The notes: generated from the sequence alone by a model not told the origin. A DNA stretch of 64,000 bases from Nocardia yamanashiensis NBRC 100130 (GCF_001613325.1 NZ_BDCD01000026.1:62001-126000), one strand, 5' to 3'. Shown: positions 32,985 through 43,763, numbered from the stretch's first letter. Program-made: numbers and translations.

Positions 32985-33051
32985 CCGGTAAAGGCGCTCT
33001 ACGCTGCGCGAATAACGAGTTCTCATGATGTGGCGGTCCCCTCTTTACCGG
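32985..33051. repeat. Spaced inverted repeat before epoxide hydrolase
   Basis: CCGGTAAAG (32985-32993) and CTTTACCGG (33043-33051) are exact complements 49 bp apart. They could loop DNA for a regulator or fold as a leader hairpin. Confidence 0.35.
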
Positions 33052-33064
33052 AACCATAAATGTC

Positions 33065-34225
33065 ATGAGCAACACGGAGATCCGCCCCTTCCGCATCGAT
33101 ATCCCGCAGGCCGACCTGGACGAGCTGCGCTACCGCCTGACCCGCACCCGCTGGATCGATCAGCTCCCGGGTGCGGGCTGGGAGCGCGGCGTGCCCACCG
33201 AGTACCTGCGTGACCTCGCCACCTATTGGGCCGAGAAGTTCGATTGGCGCGCAGTCGAATCCCGCCTCAATGCCTTCCCGCAGTTCACCACCGTCATCGA
33301 CGGGCAGCGGCTGCATTTCCTGCACATTCGTTCCGAGCGCGCCGATGCCACCCCGCTGCTGCTGATCCACGGCTGGCCCGGCACCGCCGCCGACTTCCTG
33401 GATCTGGCGGGACCGCTGACCGCTCCGGCGGCGCACGGCGAACCGAATGCGCCCGCCTTCCACCTGGTCATTCCGACGCTGCCCGGGCACGGCTTCTCGG
33501 GTCCGCTCACCGAAACCGGCTGGCACGACGGCAAAGTGGCCGACGCCCTGGCCGAGCTGATGGCCCGGCTCGGTTACGACCGGTACGGGGTGCAGGGCGG
33601 GGATCACGGCGCGTTCATCGCCCCGCGCCTGGGCCGCGAGCACGCGGAGCACGTGCTCGGCGTGCACGCCAATGCGCTGGTCACCTTCCCGACCGGCGAC
33701 CCGGCGGATATGGCCGCGCTCACCGAGGCCGAGCGGCAGCGCCTCGGCGCCATGAAGCGGTTCCAGGACAACGGTTCGGCCTACATGAACCTGGCCGGGT
33801 CGCGGCCGAACACCCTCGCCCAATTGCTCGCCGATTCCCCGGTCGCCCAATTGGCCTGGATCATCGAGAAGTACAAGGAGTGGACCGATGCGGCGTACGA
33901 GCTGCCGGAGCAGGCCATCGACCGGGACAAGCTGCTGACCACCGTGGCGATCTACTGGCTCACCGACACCGCGCGCAGCGTCGCCAACTACTACTTCGAG
34001 CGGTTCAGCGACCCGAGCATGTTCGCGCCCAAGCCGAAGGGCACCGTGCCCACTGGCGTCGCGGTCTTCACCACCGCCGATTTCGCCATCCGCCCGTTCG
34101 CGGAGAAGGCCCACAACATCGTGCACTGGTCGGAATTCCGCTCCGGAGGCCACTTCCCGGCCCTGGAAGTGCCCGAGCTGCTGGCCGGCGATATCCGCGC
34201 ATTCTTCGGTTCCCTCATTCGATGA
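33065..34225 (+). CDS. Epoxide hydrolase, EphA/EHN type
   Basis: A 386-aa soluble epoxide hydrolase. The N-terminal EHN domain (RPFRIDIPQADLDELRYRL, SRLNAFPQFTTVIDG) precedes the alpha/beta core. The oxyanion motif is LIHGWPG, the nucleophilic Asp is in GVQGGDHGAFIAPRLG, and the late HFPALEVPE carries the catalytic His. Epoxides are converted to diols, as for this family. It starts 81 bp after the MDR oxidoreductase and overlaps the convergent nuclease gene by 11 bp. The physiological epoxide is unknown. Confidence 0.85.
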   Translation: MSNTEIRPFRIDIPQADLDELRYRLTRTRWIDQLPGAGWERGVPTEYLRDLATYWAEKFDWRAVESRLNAFPQFTTVIDGQRLHFLHIRSERADATPLLLIHGWPGTAADFLDLAGPLTAPAAHGEPNAPAFHLVIPTLPGHGFSGPLTETGWHDGKVADALAELMARLGYDRYGVQGGDHGAFIAPRLGREHAEHVLGVHANALVTFPTGDPADMAALTEAERQRLGAMKRFQDNGSAYMNLAGSRPNTLAQLLADSPVAQLAWIIEKYKEWTDAAYELPEQAIDRDKLLTTVAIYWLTDTARSVANYYFERFSDPSMFAPKPKGTVPTGVAVFTTADFAIRPFAEKAHNIVHWSEFRSGGHFPALEVPELLAGDIRAFFGSLIR

Positions 34226-34928
34226 TCGCCCGGACGAGGTTGTGGTCGGAAACCCCGGCCACATCCTCGACCAAGCTGTCGCGCACCGTGATTCCCCGGA
34301 CCACCACGTGATCGATGTACTGCGATTTCGAACCCTTGGTGCGCGGACGGGTCGGAATTGCCTCGGGCACTTCGGAAACCGTGAATCCGTCGCCCAGTCC
34401 AGCGGCCACCGTTTGGCGATCGGCATTGAAATCCCCCAGTATGACGGCCTTTTCGCCCGCGGCGGCCAGTTCCGCCAGCCGGGCGAACTGCGCATCGCGA
34501 CGGTCGTCACCGGTCACATGGGTGGCGATGACCAGCACCCCGTCCACTTCGACGGTGAGCGAACCATTTCCGGGATCGTTGGCGAACACCTCGCCGCGCA
34601 CTTCCCGCGAATCGCCGTCGACCAACAGCACCAGCGATTCCGTGCCATCCACCACCGCCGCCGCGAGCGACGGCACCAGCCGCCGAGGTTTCGGAACCCG
34701 CGGATACCGCAGCACATGGAAGTTCCTCCCCGGAAGCGCATCCCGCAGACTGGCGAGCTGATCACCACTGACCTCCTGCAGCGCGATCACCCGCTCCGTT
34801 CGCTGCACAATAGCGGCCGTCACCGCACCGATCCGATCAGCTTCCCTGGGCCAGCGCTCCGCCACCTCACTCGCCCAATTATTGGCATGGGTCCGATGCA
34901 GAACATTCCAGGTGGCGACAGTGATCAC
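34215..34928 (-). CDS. Endonuclease/exonuclease/phosphatase family protein
   Basis: A 237-aa EEP-fold metal-dependent phosphodiesterase. Active-site strands are ITVATWNVLHRT (Asn), VIALQEVSGDQL (Glu), LGDFNADRQTV and YIDHVVVRG, with SDHNLVRAIIE near the end. GTG 34928 is the expected start of the first strand; the frame is open further upstream but would cross the parS-like site. It is cytoplasmic as read. It could act on nucleic acids, phospholipids or phosphoesters. Confidence 0.8.
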   Translation of the reverse strand: MITVATWNVLHRTHANNWASEVAERWPREADRIGAVTAAIVQRTERVIALQEVSGDQLASLRDALPGRNFHVLRYPRVPKPRRLVPSLAAAVVDGTESLVLLVDGDSREVRGEVFANDPGNGSLTVEVDGVLVIATHVTGDDRRDAQFARLAELAAAGEKAVILGDFNADRQTVAAGLGDGFTVSEVPEAIPTRPRTKGSKSQYIDHVVVRGITVRDSLVEDVAGVSDHNLVRAIIE

Positions 34929-34968
34929 GCAGCGAACTGTACGAGATATCCACGCCCCGTGCAGGATT

Positions 34969-34984
34969 CGTTTCATGTGAAACA
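34969..34984. other. parS-like centromere site
   Basis: CGTTTCATGTGAAACA matches the bacterial parS consensus TGTTTCACGTGAAACA at 14 of 16 positions. It lies in the gap between two divergent genes. Whether ParB binds is untested. Confidence 0.5.
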
Positions 34985-35076
34985 TGCACCGTTGATTCGC
35001 TGCCCGATAGCGGTGCCCGGTCGATAGGCTGAGTCGCTCGCGCGGCGGGCATCGGTTCGAAGGATTGGGGGCGGGT

Positions 35077-35793
35077 ATGTCACCGCGTCGGATATTCATT
35101 GGCGGGCTGGCGGCTTTGGCGGTCGCGGTGGCGGGGTGCGGGGCGGAGGAGAAGACGGCGACGACCGCCACGTCCACGCCGGTGACCACGACGCCTGACC
35201 CACCCCGGCCGCTCACGGACTACCTGCTCGGGGACGGCGAATACCCGGGTATTTCGGTCAGCCGCGCGACCGTGGCGGGCGCGATCGAGCTGGCCCGGCT
35301 CGGCAAGTACTACACGGGCCAGGATCGGCCGGAGTGCGTCACCCGGAACACGGTGATCAATCTGGTGCCGCAGGGATCGGATTCCGCTGCGATGAACCTG
35401 GTTTCGAACAAGGACATCCAGATCCTGATGCTCGATCATCCGGTCGACGTCGCGGCGCTGGCCGCCACCATGCAGGCATGCCCGATGAACACGATCAAGG
35501 TCAAGAACGGCAGCGGGGGCTGGGATGTCACGCCCTTGGAGATTCCGCGCACCGTCGAGGTGGCGGGCGTGGGCCCGGTGATCGAGATGGACTACATCCG
35601 GGATGCGGGATCGGCCGGATTCATGCCGTACACCAAAGCCTCTACGGTGCGGTTCGTTTCGGTGGGACAGCGGACCGTGGTCGAGTTCGTCTCGGGTGAT
35701 CTGATGTCCAGCACTTTCCCGCTCCCGGAGCAGCTGCTCGCCTTCGCCGACGAGGCGCTGGCCGGGCAGGTGGAGAAGGTGCGCAAGCTCTGA
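35077..35793 (+). CDS. Hypothetical lipoprotein
   Basis: A 238-aa exported protein. The signal peptide RRIFIGGLAALAVAVAGCG ends in a lipobox AVAGC (Cys near residue 21), so it is predicted to be lipid-anchored at the outer face of the plasma membrane. A Thr-rich linker (TATTATSTPVTTTPDPP) leads to a globular domain with two Cys (PECVTRN, MQACPMN) that could form a disulfide. ATG 35077 is preceded by GGGGGCGGG. No family is recognised. A strong hairpin follows the stop. Confidence 0.75.
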   Translation: MSPRRIFIGGLAALAVAVAGCGAEEKTATTATSTPVTTTPDPPRPLTDYLLGDGEYPGISVSRATVAGAIELARLGKYYTGQDRPECVTRNTVINLVPQGSDSAAMNLVSNKDIQILMLDHPVDVAALAATMQACPMNTIKVKNGSGGWDVTPLEIPRTVEVAGVGPVIEMDYIRDAGSAGFMPYTKASTVRFVSVGQRTVVEFVSGDLMSSTFPLPEQLLAFADEALAGQVEKVRKL

Positions 35794-35812
35794 CGGACCC
35801 GGCTCCGGACAG

Positions 35813-35856
35813 CCGAGTGCCCCCGCGTCTTCCGGGGAAGGCGCGGGGGCACTCGG
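35813..35856. terminator. Bidirectional terminator
   Basis: CCGAGTGCCCCCGCG and its exact complement form a 15-bp stem. Its inner CTTCC-GGGG-AAG may pair further. It separates the convergent lipoprotein gene and lon. Confidence 0.85.
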
Positions 35857-35866
35857 GTGCGGAGGG

Positions 35867-38317
<2,451 letters not shown>

Positions 38318-38335
38318 TTCTCTACCTCTTCCAAC

Positions 38336-38366
38336 ATTGAGCGTCTCCTACTCAACTCAGGTTGAG
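38336..38366. promoter_or_regulatory. HAIR-like element (HspR box) upstream of lon
   Basis: ATTGAGC-N7-ACTCAAC (38336-38356) follows the HAIR consensus CTTGAGT-N7-ACTCAAG with end-base changes only. A further CTCAAC-N4-GTTGAG (38351-38366) shares a half-site. It lies 19 bp upstream of the lon start, suiting repression by HspR. Confidence 0.6.
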
Positions 38367-38411
38367 CGATACCCAGTCAACTCCCCACCTCCCGAACTAA
38401 TTCCGTGACCT

Positions 38412-38430
38412 TGTTCGCCCCCGGCGAACA
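38412..38430. promoter_or_regulatory. ClgR-like box upstream of lon
   Basis: TGTTCGCC-CCC-GGCGAACA is a perfect 8-bp inverted repeat containing the CGC-N5-GCG core reported for ClgR in actinobacteria. It is about 95 bp upstream of the lon start, a typical activator distance. Confidence 0.5.
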
Positions 38431-38462
38431 CGTCTCTACCGGCGGAAATACGCCGTTCCGGG

Positions 38463-39446
38463 TCAGGCGTGGGCGGTTTTGCCGCCGTCTATGACGAGTT
38501 GGGCTCCGGTCAGGTAGGGGTGTTCGGGGGAGGCGAGGGTCAGGGCGAAGGCGGCTATTTCTTCGGGGGTGGCGAGGCGGCCTAGGCCGGGGACGTTGGT
38601 GGCGGCCCATTGTTTGAGGAAGACCTGGCGGGCGTCGGGTGGGATGGATTCGAGGCCGGCGGCGCGCCAGACGAGTTCGGTGTCGGTGGTGCCGGGGATG
38701 AGGGCGTTGACGCGGATGTTGTGGGGGGCGTAGTCGAGGGCGGCGGATTGGACGAGGCCGACCAGGGCGCGTTTGCTGGCGGTGTAGGCGGCGCGGCCGG
38801 CGTCGGTGGCGAGGGCGTTGCTGGAGGAGGTGACGACTATGGCGCCGCCACCGGCTCGGATCAGGTGGGGGACTTGGTATTTGATGGCCAGGAAGGCGCC
38901 ACGCAGGTTGGTGTTCAGGACTCGGTCGAAGTCTTCGGCGGTGTATTCGTGGAGTTTCTTCTGGATGGTGATGCCGGCGTTGTTGAAGGCGACGTCGAGG
39001 CCGTTGTAGCGGTGGACGGCGGCGGCCACGAAATCGCGGACGTCGGATTCGATCTGCACGTCGGCGCGGATGTAGGTGGCTTCGCCGCCGGCGGCGCGGA
39101 TCTCGGATTCCAGTGCGCGGCCGAGGTTTTCGCGGCGGCCACAGAAGGCCACGCGGGCGCCTTCGGCGGCGAAGAGGCGGGCCGCGGCCGCGCCGATGCC
39201 GGAGGTCGCGCCGGTGATGAGGACGACCTTGCGCTCGAAGCGGCGGAGACCGGTGGGACGGGTGGGCGGGTTGGAGTCGGCGCCGAGTGCGATGCCGCCC
39301 GCGAGTCCGGCGACCGCGCCGGCGGCCAGACCGCCCGCGGTCCAGCCGATCAGCGAGCGGCGGGAAGGTTTGGGGGCCTTGGCGGACTCGGGTTCGGGGG
39401 CCGGAACCGGTTCGGGAGTGGACGGGCTGTCCGTGTCATTGCTCAT
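38463..39446 (-). CDS. Short-chain dehydrogenase/reductase with Tat-like leader
   Basis: A 327-aa protein. After an acidic, Pro-rich start comes SRRSLIGWTAGGLAAGAVAG (residues 28-47), a twin-arginine motif plus hydrophobic stretch ending near ALGAD. The SDR core follows: VVLITGATSGIGAAAARLF (NAD site), NNAG, catalytic Ser in VVTSSSNALA, Tyr/Lys in YTASKRAL. SDRs are normally cytoplasmic, so an exported or membrane-tethered form would need a folded cofactor-loaded enzyme, which Tat can carry. ATG 39446 is chosen. It is divergent from the two-component system. Confidence 0.75.
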   Translation of the reverse strand: MSNDTDSPSTPEPVPAPEPESAKAPKPSRRSLIGWTAGGLAAGAVAGLAGGIALGADSNPPTRPTGLRRFERKVVLITGATSGIGAAAARLFAAEGARVAFCGRRENLGRALESEIRAAGGEATYIRADVQIESDVRDFVAAAVHRYNGLDVAFNNAGITIQKKLHEYTAEDFDRVLNTNLRGAFLAIKYQVPHLIRAGGGAIVVTSSSNALATDAGRAAYTASKRALVGLVQSAALDYAPHNIRVNALIPGTTDTELVWRAAGLESIPPDARQVFLKQWAATNVPGLGRLATPEEIAAFALTLASPEHPYLTGAQLVIDGGKTAHA

Positions 39447-39530
39447 GACGTTCACTGTCGTGAGCGAACGAACCCAGTGGATCCGACCGGCGGCTGGATT
39501 TCGCGGCCTGCGGGTGGACTCGTCTCCTCC

Positions 39531-39554
39531 CTCGGGAGGAGACGGGCAACCGGG
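39531..39554. repeat. Perfect 11-bp-arm hairpin
   Basis: CGTCTCCTCCC-TC-GGGAGGAGACG lies 22 bp upstream of the kinase start. Since no gene ends here, it is more likely a leader RNA structure or operator than a terminator. Confidence 0.5.
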
Positions 39555-39576
39555 CGCGACGGGCATCATGTGAGTC

Positions 39577-40743
39577 GTGGTCGAGTCATCGGAAATGAGC
39601 CGTGGTATCGAATGGCTGCTCAGCGCCCGATCGATCCCGGCGCGGTTGGCGGTGCTCACCGTGCTCGCGAGCGGATGCCTGATCCTGCTGACCCGCACGG
39701 GCGATCCGCTCGACTGGGTGATCGCGATGAGCTCGGTGGTGGTGACCGTGGGCGGGATCCGGTATCCGCTCGCCACCTCGCTGGCCGCCACGGGAGTGCT
39801 GCTGCTGGGATTCGAATTCGGGCATACCGGTCCGGTGGTGGCGAAGGTCGGGGCGGCCATCGCGCTCACCGAGCTGGCCGCGCGGCGGAGCGGGCGGGCG
39901 CCGTGGCTGGGGGCCGCGGCACTGGCCGGGGCCTATCTGCTGCATCCGGGGGACAGTGCGGCGGCGACCGGGTACCGGGCGGTGGTGATGGCCGGATTGC
40001 CTTTGCTGATCGGGCATTTGCTGTTCACCGCGCGGGCGAACGCGGCCCGGGCCGAAGCCTGGGCCCGGGAGATCGCGCAGCGGCGGGCTTCGGAGGTCGC
40101 GGCGGCGCGGGCGGTGGAGCGGACGGCCATCGCGCGGGAACTGCACGATCTCATCGCGCATCACGTGTCGTCGACCGTACTGCGGGTGGGGATCGCCCGG
40201 CATGCGATGCCCGATGCTCCCGGTGCGGTGCTGCAGGTGCTGGACGAAATTCATGCCAGTGGCCGGCAGACGCTGGCCGATCTGCGGAAGCTGGTGACGA
40301 TACTGCGAGATCCGAACGGCAATGACGAATCCTTCATCGCGCCTGCGGATTTGGCCGAGGCGATCGGCGCGGCGGTGGAGCGGGCGCGCGGGCTGGGGGT
40401 CGGGATCGAGGCCGAGGTGGATGCCGCGGTCGGCGAGGTCGATGCGCTGACCGCGTTGACGCTGCTGCGGCTCACTCAGGAGGGGTTGGCCAATACGGTG
40501 AAGCACGCGTGCGACGGCGTGCGAGCGCGCCTGGAGATTCGGATGACGGACAGCACCGTCGATTTCGAGCTGACCGATTACGGCGGTCACGGCGGCGACC
40601 CTGAAAGTTCTTCGCACGGAGTGGGTTTGATCGGGTTGGGCGAGCGGGTCGCATTGCTCGACGGCGACTTCTCCGCCGGGGCGGCACCGGGCGGCTGGCT
40701 GGTCAGCGCGCGGCTGCCCAGCCGATCGCGGGTGGCGGCATGA
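39577..40743 (+). CDS. Sensor histidine kinase (NarL-type, HisKA_3)
   Basis: A 388-aa membrane sensor kinase. Residues 22-152 hold about four to five hydrophobic segments. The dimerisation/phospho-acceptor helix follows, ERTAIARELHDLIAHHVSST, with His190. The ATPase domain begins LTQEGLANTVKHA (N-box) and ends with GVGLIGLGERVALLDG. The start at GTG 39577 is weak; ATG 39595 is an alternative. Its stop overlaps the response regulator start (ATGA), a classic operon pair. The signal is unknown. Confidence 0.9.
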   Translation: MVESSEMSRGIEWLLSARSIPARLAVLTVLASGCLILLTRTGDPLDWVIAMSSVVVTVGGIRYPLATSLAATGVLLLGFEFGHTGPVVAKVGAAIALTELAARRSGRAPWLGAAALAGAYLLHPGDSAAATGYRAVVMAGLPLLIGHLLFTARANAARAEAWAREIAQRRASEVAAARAVERTAIARELHDLIAHHVSSTVLRVGIARHAMPDAPGAVLQVLDEIHASGRQTLADLRKLVTILRDPNGNDESFIAPADLAEAIGAAVERARGLGVGIEAEVDAAVGEVDALTALTLLRLTQEGLANTVKHACDGVRARLEIRMTDSTVDFELTDYGGHGGDPESSSHGVGLIGLGERVALLDGDFSAGAAPGGWLVSARLPSRSRVAA

Positions 40744-41390
40744 CGATTCGGGTGCTCGTGGTCGACGACCAGCAGCTGGTCCGGGCCGGGCTGCGCATGC
40801 TCTGCCAGACCGCCGCCGATCTCGAAGTCGTCGGCGAGGCCGCCACCGGCGGCGATGCCGTGCGCATGGATGCGCGGCTGCGGCCGGATGTGGTGTTGAT
40901 GGATCTGCGCATGCCCGGGATCGACGGAATCCGGGCCACCGAGCGGATTCTCGCGGCTCGGCCCGCCGCCCGGGTGGTGGTGCTGACCACCTTCGACGAT
41001 GACGATCACCTGTATCCGGCGCTGGCCGCGGGTGCGTACGGGTTCCTGCTGAAGGACGCTTCACCCGAAGAGCTGCTGGCCGGGATCCGCCGGGCCGCGG
41101 CCGGTGACCATCCGTTCTCGCCCGAGGTGCTGCGCCGGGTGGTGCGATCCGCCGTGACGGCCCGGGCGGGTGCGGAAATGCCCGCTCCCGCCGGGGAATC
41201 GGGGCTCACGGCGCGGGAGCGGGAAGTGCTCGGGCTGGTGGCCGAGGGCTTGTCGAATACCGAGATCGCGCAGCGCCTGCACGTCGGCGTGACCACGGTG
41301 AAGACCCACATCACCAATTTGATGGCCAAGACCGGGGCATCGAACCGGGTCCGGCTCGCGGTGCTGGGGCTCGGCAGGGGCATGGATTGA
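40740..41390 (+). CDS. NarL/FixJ-family response regulator
   Basis: A 216-aa DNA-binding regulator. The receiver domain has VLVVDDQQLVRAG (acidic pocket), phospho-acceptor Asp55 in VVLMDLRMPG, and the switch Lys in FLLKDASPEELLA. The LuxR-type helix-turn-helix is LTAREREVLGLVAEGLSNTE, then TTVKTHITNLMAK. It is co-translated with the kinase. Its target genes are not visible; autoregulation is common in the family. Confidence 0.92.
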   Translation: MTIRVLVVDDQQLVRAGLRMLCQTAADLEVVGEAATGGDAVRMDARLRPDVVLMDLRMPGIDGIRATERILAARPAARVVVLTTFDDDDHLYPALAAGAYGFLLKDASPEELLAGIRRAAAGDHPFSPEVLRRVVRSAVTARAGAEMPAPAGESGLTAREREVLGLVAEGLSNTEIAQRLHVGVTTVKTHITNLMAKTGASNRVRLAVLGLGRGMD

Positions 41391-41722
41391 CGGTTCGGCA
41401 TGGACGCAGTTGTTATGAAAGATTCTGACAGAACATGAAGCGTCCAAGCCTTCGATCGATGCCAGTCCGGTTGAGCTGAACTTGGACCGCCTGCTAGCGA
41501 CGCGAAGCCGCCGGCACTCCACAAACAACTGATTACCAATGTGATTCGCCCGCTCTGACTTCAAATACGAATTACGCCTGAGCGTTTGCGTCAGAGGCTT
41601 CCTAATACGTTGTTACACAATATGGATACATGCTGTGAACAACGGAGTTTTTAGACCTTGTCACCGTTGAACAGTCGCGCGAACCAGGCGCAGCACTCCT
41701 CCAAAGACGGGCAATACGGTCG
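41391..41722. other. 332-bp AT-richer intergenic gap, possible small-RNA locus
   Basis: The gap is visibly less GC-rich than its flanks. Near its right end CGTTGTTACACA (41608-41619) pairs with TGTGAACAACG (41634-41644) with one bulge. It is followed by GAGTTTTT, a hairpin plus T-run pointing rightwards. It may end the two-component operon 218 bp late, or end a short RNA. No protein-coding ORF is supported. Confidence 0.4.
41608..41653 (+). terminator. Hairpin plus T-run (intrinsic terminator-like)
   Basis: The stem CGTTGTT(A)CACA/TGTGAACAACG with a 14-nt loop is followed 3 nt later by TTTTT. Such U-tracts are rare in this window, so it stands out. Confidence 0.5.
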
Positions 41723-42634
41723 CTATGTTTCCGGCGGTTCCTGCACCGATCGCCCACCCGGAAGCAGATCCGCGGCTAACTTTCCGAAGGCCGTAACCAG
41801 CCGGCCGCGCTCGCCGGCACGAGTTGCCAGGACGACATGACTGGGATCGACCCCGGTGAGGGGGACGGTGATGAGGTCGGCCCGGAAGACGGCGGCGGTG
41901 GCGGGGACGATGGTCGCCGCCTTGCCCGCAGCGATCAGTTCCAGCTTGTCCTCCAGGGTTTCGATCAGGGGACCGTCGGGGGCACGACGGCCGTCGGGCC
42001 GCGGGTCGATGCGCCAGAAGGCATTCCAATCGGGGTCGGACAGGCGGGTGAGGGGCTCGTCGGCGATGTCGTCGAGGGTGAGAGACGCACGAGTGGCCAA
42101 TGGGTGGTCGCGGGGGATGAGGAGGGCCCGGCGTTCGTCGTAGAGGACGGTGACGTGCAGGCCGGCGGTGGGGAACGGCAGGCGGGTGACGACGGCGTCC
42201 ACCCGGCGGTCCAGGAGGGCGGGGGCCGGCTCGCCCAGATCCAGGTGGCGGGTGTGGATTTCGGCGTCGGGATGCAGCCGGGCCAGTTCCCGGACGGCAG
42301 GGGTGACGATGATGTTCGTGGTGTAGCCGATGACGATGCGGCTGGGGCGGGCAGCGGCGCGCGTTTCGGCGGCGGCCTGGGCGGCGGCGCGCAGCAGGGA
42401 TTCGGCGCGCGGGCGAAAGACCTCGCCCGCCGCGGTGAGGCGGGTGCCCTGCGGGGTGCGATCCAGCAGGCGCGCGCCCAATTGCTTTTCCAGACTTCGG
42501 ATTTGGCGACTCAGCGAGGGTTGCGCGATACGCAGTTCGGCGGCGGCGCGGCCGAAGTGGCGGTGCTCGGCGACGGCGAGGAAATAGCGCACCAGCCGCA
42601 GTTCGAGATCCACCGGCGGCGGGGCATCGGACAT
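41723..42634 (-). CDS. LysR-family transcriptional regulator
   Basis: A 303-aa regulator. The winged helix-turn-helix is LVRYFLAVAEHRHFGRAAAE and AQPSLSRQIRSLEKQLGARL (residues 13-65). The rest is the periplasmic-binding-like effector domain beginning RIVIGYTTNI. It is divergent from the epimerase at 42820 with 185 bp between them, the usual arrangement for a LysR and its target. The effector is unknown. Confidence 0.9.
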   Translation of the reverse strand: MSDAPPPVDLELRLVRYFLAVAEHRHFGRAAAELRIAQPSLSRQIRSLEKQLGARLLDRTPQGTRLTAAGEVFRPRAESLLRAAAQAAAETRAAARPSRIVIGYTTNIIVTPAVRELARLHPDAEIHTRHLDLGEPAPALLDRRVDAVVTRLPFPTAGLHVTVLYDERRALLIPRDHPLATRASLTLDDIADEPLTRLSDPDWNAFWRIDPRPDGRRAPDGPLIETLEDKLELIAAGKAATIVPATAAVFRADLITVPLTGVDPSHVVLATRAGERGRLVTAFGKLAADLLPGGRSVQEPPET

Positions 42635-42819
42635 AGCCGCATCCTAGTCCACGAGCGGCGGCGATGATGCGGTGCGAGCGCTCTCACCTGCGGCGATGCC
42701 TCGAACGTATTGCGCCGTGCGAAACAGGTCTTGGACGACGGGTGAGCGCCGGATCGAGAGTGGAGGCCGGCGCCCGGCTGTCGATGCGGGCGCATCCCTC
42801 ATCCGTTCAGGAGTTCTTC

Positions 42820-43719
42820 ATGCGTGTATTCGTCACCGGGGCAACCGGTTTCGTCGGCTCGGCGGTAGTAGAGGAGCTGCTCGGCGCCGGGCATCAGGTG
42901 CTCGGCCTGGTTCGATCCGAAGCCGCCGCCGCGGCATTGACGGCGGCCGGGGCCGCACCGCATCCCGGCTCGCTCCGCGATCCGGACAGCCTGCACGCCG
43001 GGGCCGCCGCCTCCGACGGCGTCGTGCACCTGGCCTTCGAGAACATCTCGGCGCACACCGACATGGTGGCCTCGTGCGCGCTGGACCGGCAGGCCATCGA
43101 GGTCATGGGCGCCGCACTGGCCGGATCGGATCGGCCGCTGGTGGTCACCTCCGCCGCCGCGCTACTGCCCAAGGGCCGCTTCGTCATCGAGACCGACTCA
43201 CCCGACACCAGTCCGCTGGGCGCGCTGCGCGGTGCGTCGGAGGGCGTGGCGCTGGCGTTCGCCGAGCGTGGGGTGCGGGCCGCGGTGGTACGGCTGCCGC
43301 TGTCGGTGCACGATGTGGGTGATCATGGATTCGTGCCGACGCTCATCGAGATCGCCCGTGCGGCAGGGGTTTCCGGATATCCCGGGGACGGCTCGAACCG
43401 CTGGACAGGGGTGCACCGGCTGGATGCCGCCCGGCTGTACCGGCTGGCCTTGGAGCAGGCTCCGGCCGGAACCTGCTGGCATGCCGTGGCGGACGCGGCC
43501 GTCCCGTTCCGGGAGATCGCCGAGGTGATCGGGGGGCAGCTGAATCTCCCCGTCGCCGCCGTCGCCGATCCCGCGGCGCATTTCGGCTGGCTCGCGCCGT
43601 TCACCGGGTTCGACAGCCCGGCCTCCAACGCGCTCACCCGGGAGCGGCTGGGATGGGAGCCGATGCACCCCGGACTGCTCGCCGACCTGGAGAAAGGCCA
43701 CTACTTCGGCAGGGGTTGA
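42820..43719 (+). CDS. NAD(P)-dependent epimerase/dehydratase-family (extended SDR)
   Basis: A 299-aa extended SDR starting directly with the nucleotide-binding motif MRVFVTGATGFVGSAVVEEL. Next come the dinucleotide strand GAAPHPGSLRDPDSL and GVVHLAFENIS. The catalytic region lacks a clear YxxxK in the usual place: SPLGALRGASEGVALAFAE stands where YxxxK would be expected. It might be an atypical or NmrA-like member. ATG 42820 has AGGAG 6 nt upstream. Regulation by the divergent LysR is likely. Confidence 0.8.
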   Translation: MRVFVTGATGFVGSAVVEELLGAGHQVLGLVRSEAAAAALTAAGAAPHPGSLRDPDSLHAGAAASDGVVHLAFENISAHTDMVASCALDRQAIEVMGAALAGSDRPLVVTSAAALLPKGRFVIETDSPDTSPLGALRGASEGVALAFAERGVRAAVVRLPLSVHDVGDHGFVPTLIEIARAAGVSGYPGDGSNRWTGVHRLDAARLYRLALEQAPAGTCWHAVADAAVPFREIAEVIGGQLNLPVAAVADPAAHFGWLAPFTGFDSPASNALTRERLGWEPMHPGLLADLEKGHYFGRG

Positions 43720-43727
43720 CGAGTTAG

Positions 43728-43763
43728 GCTAACTGCATTAGCTTTATGGCTATCGCAGTTAGC
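43728..43763. promoter_or_regulatory. Inverted repeat, candidate TetR operator
   Basis: GCTAACTGC (43728-43736) and GCAGTTAGC (43755-43763) are exact complements, 21 bp before the hydrolase ATG. They may be the site of the TetR regulator encoded downstream. Confidence 0.5.
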
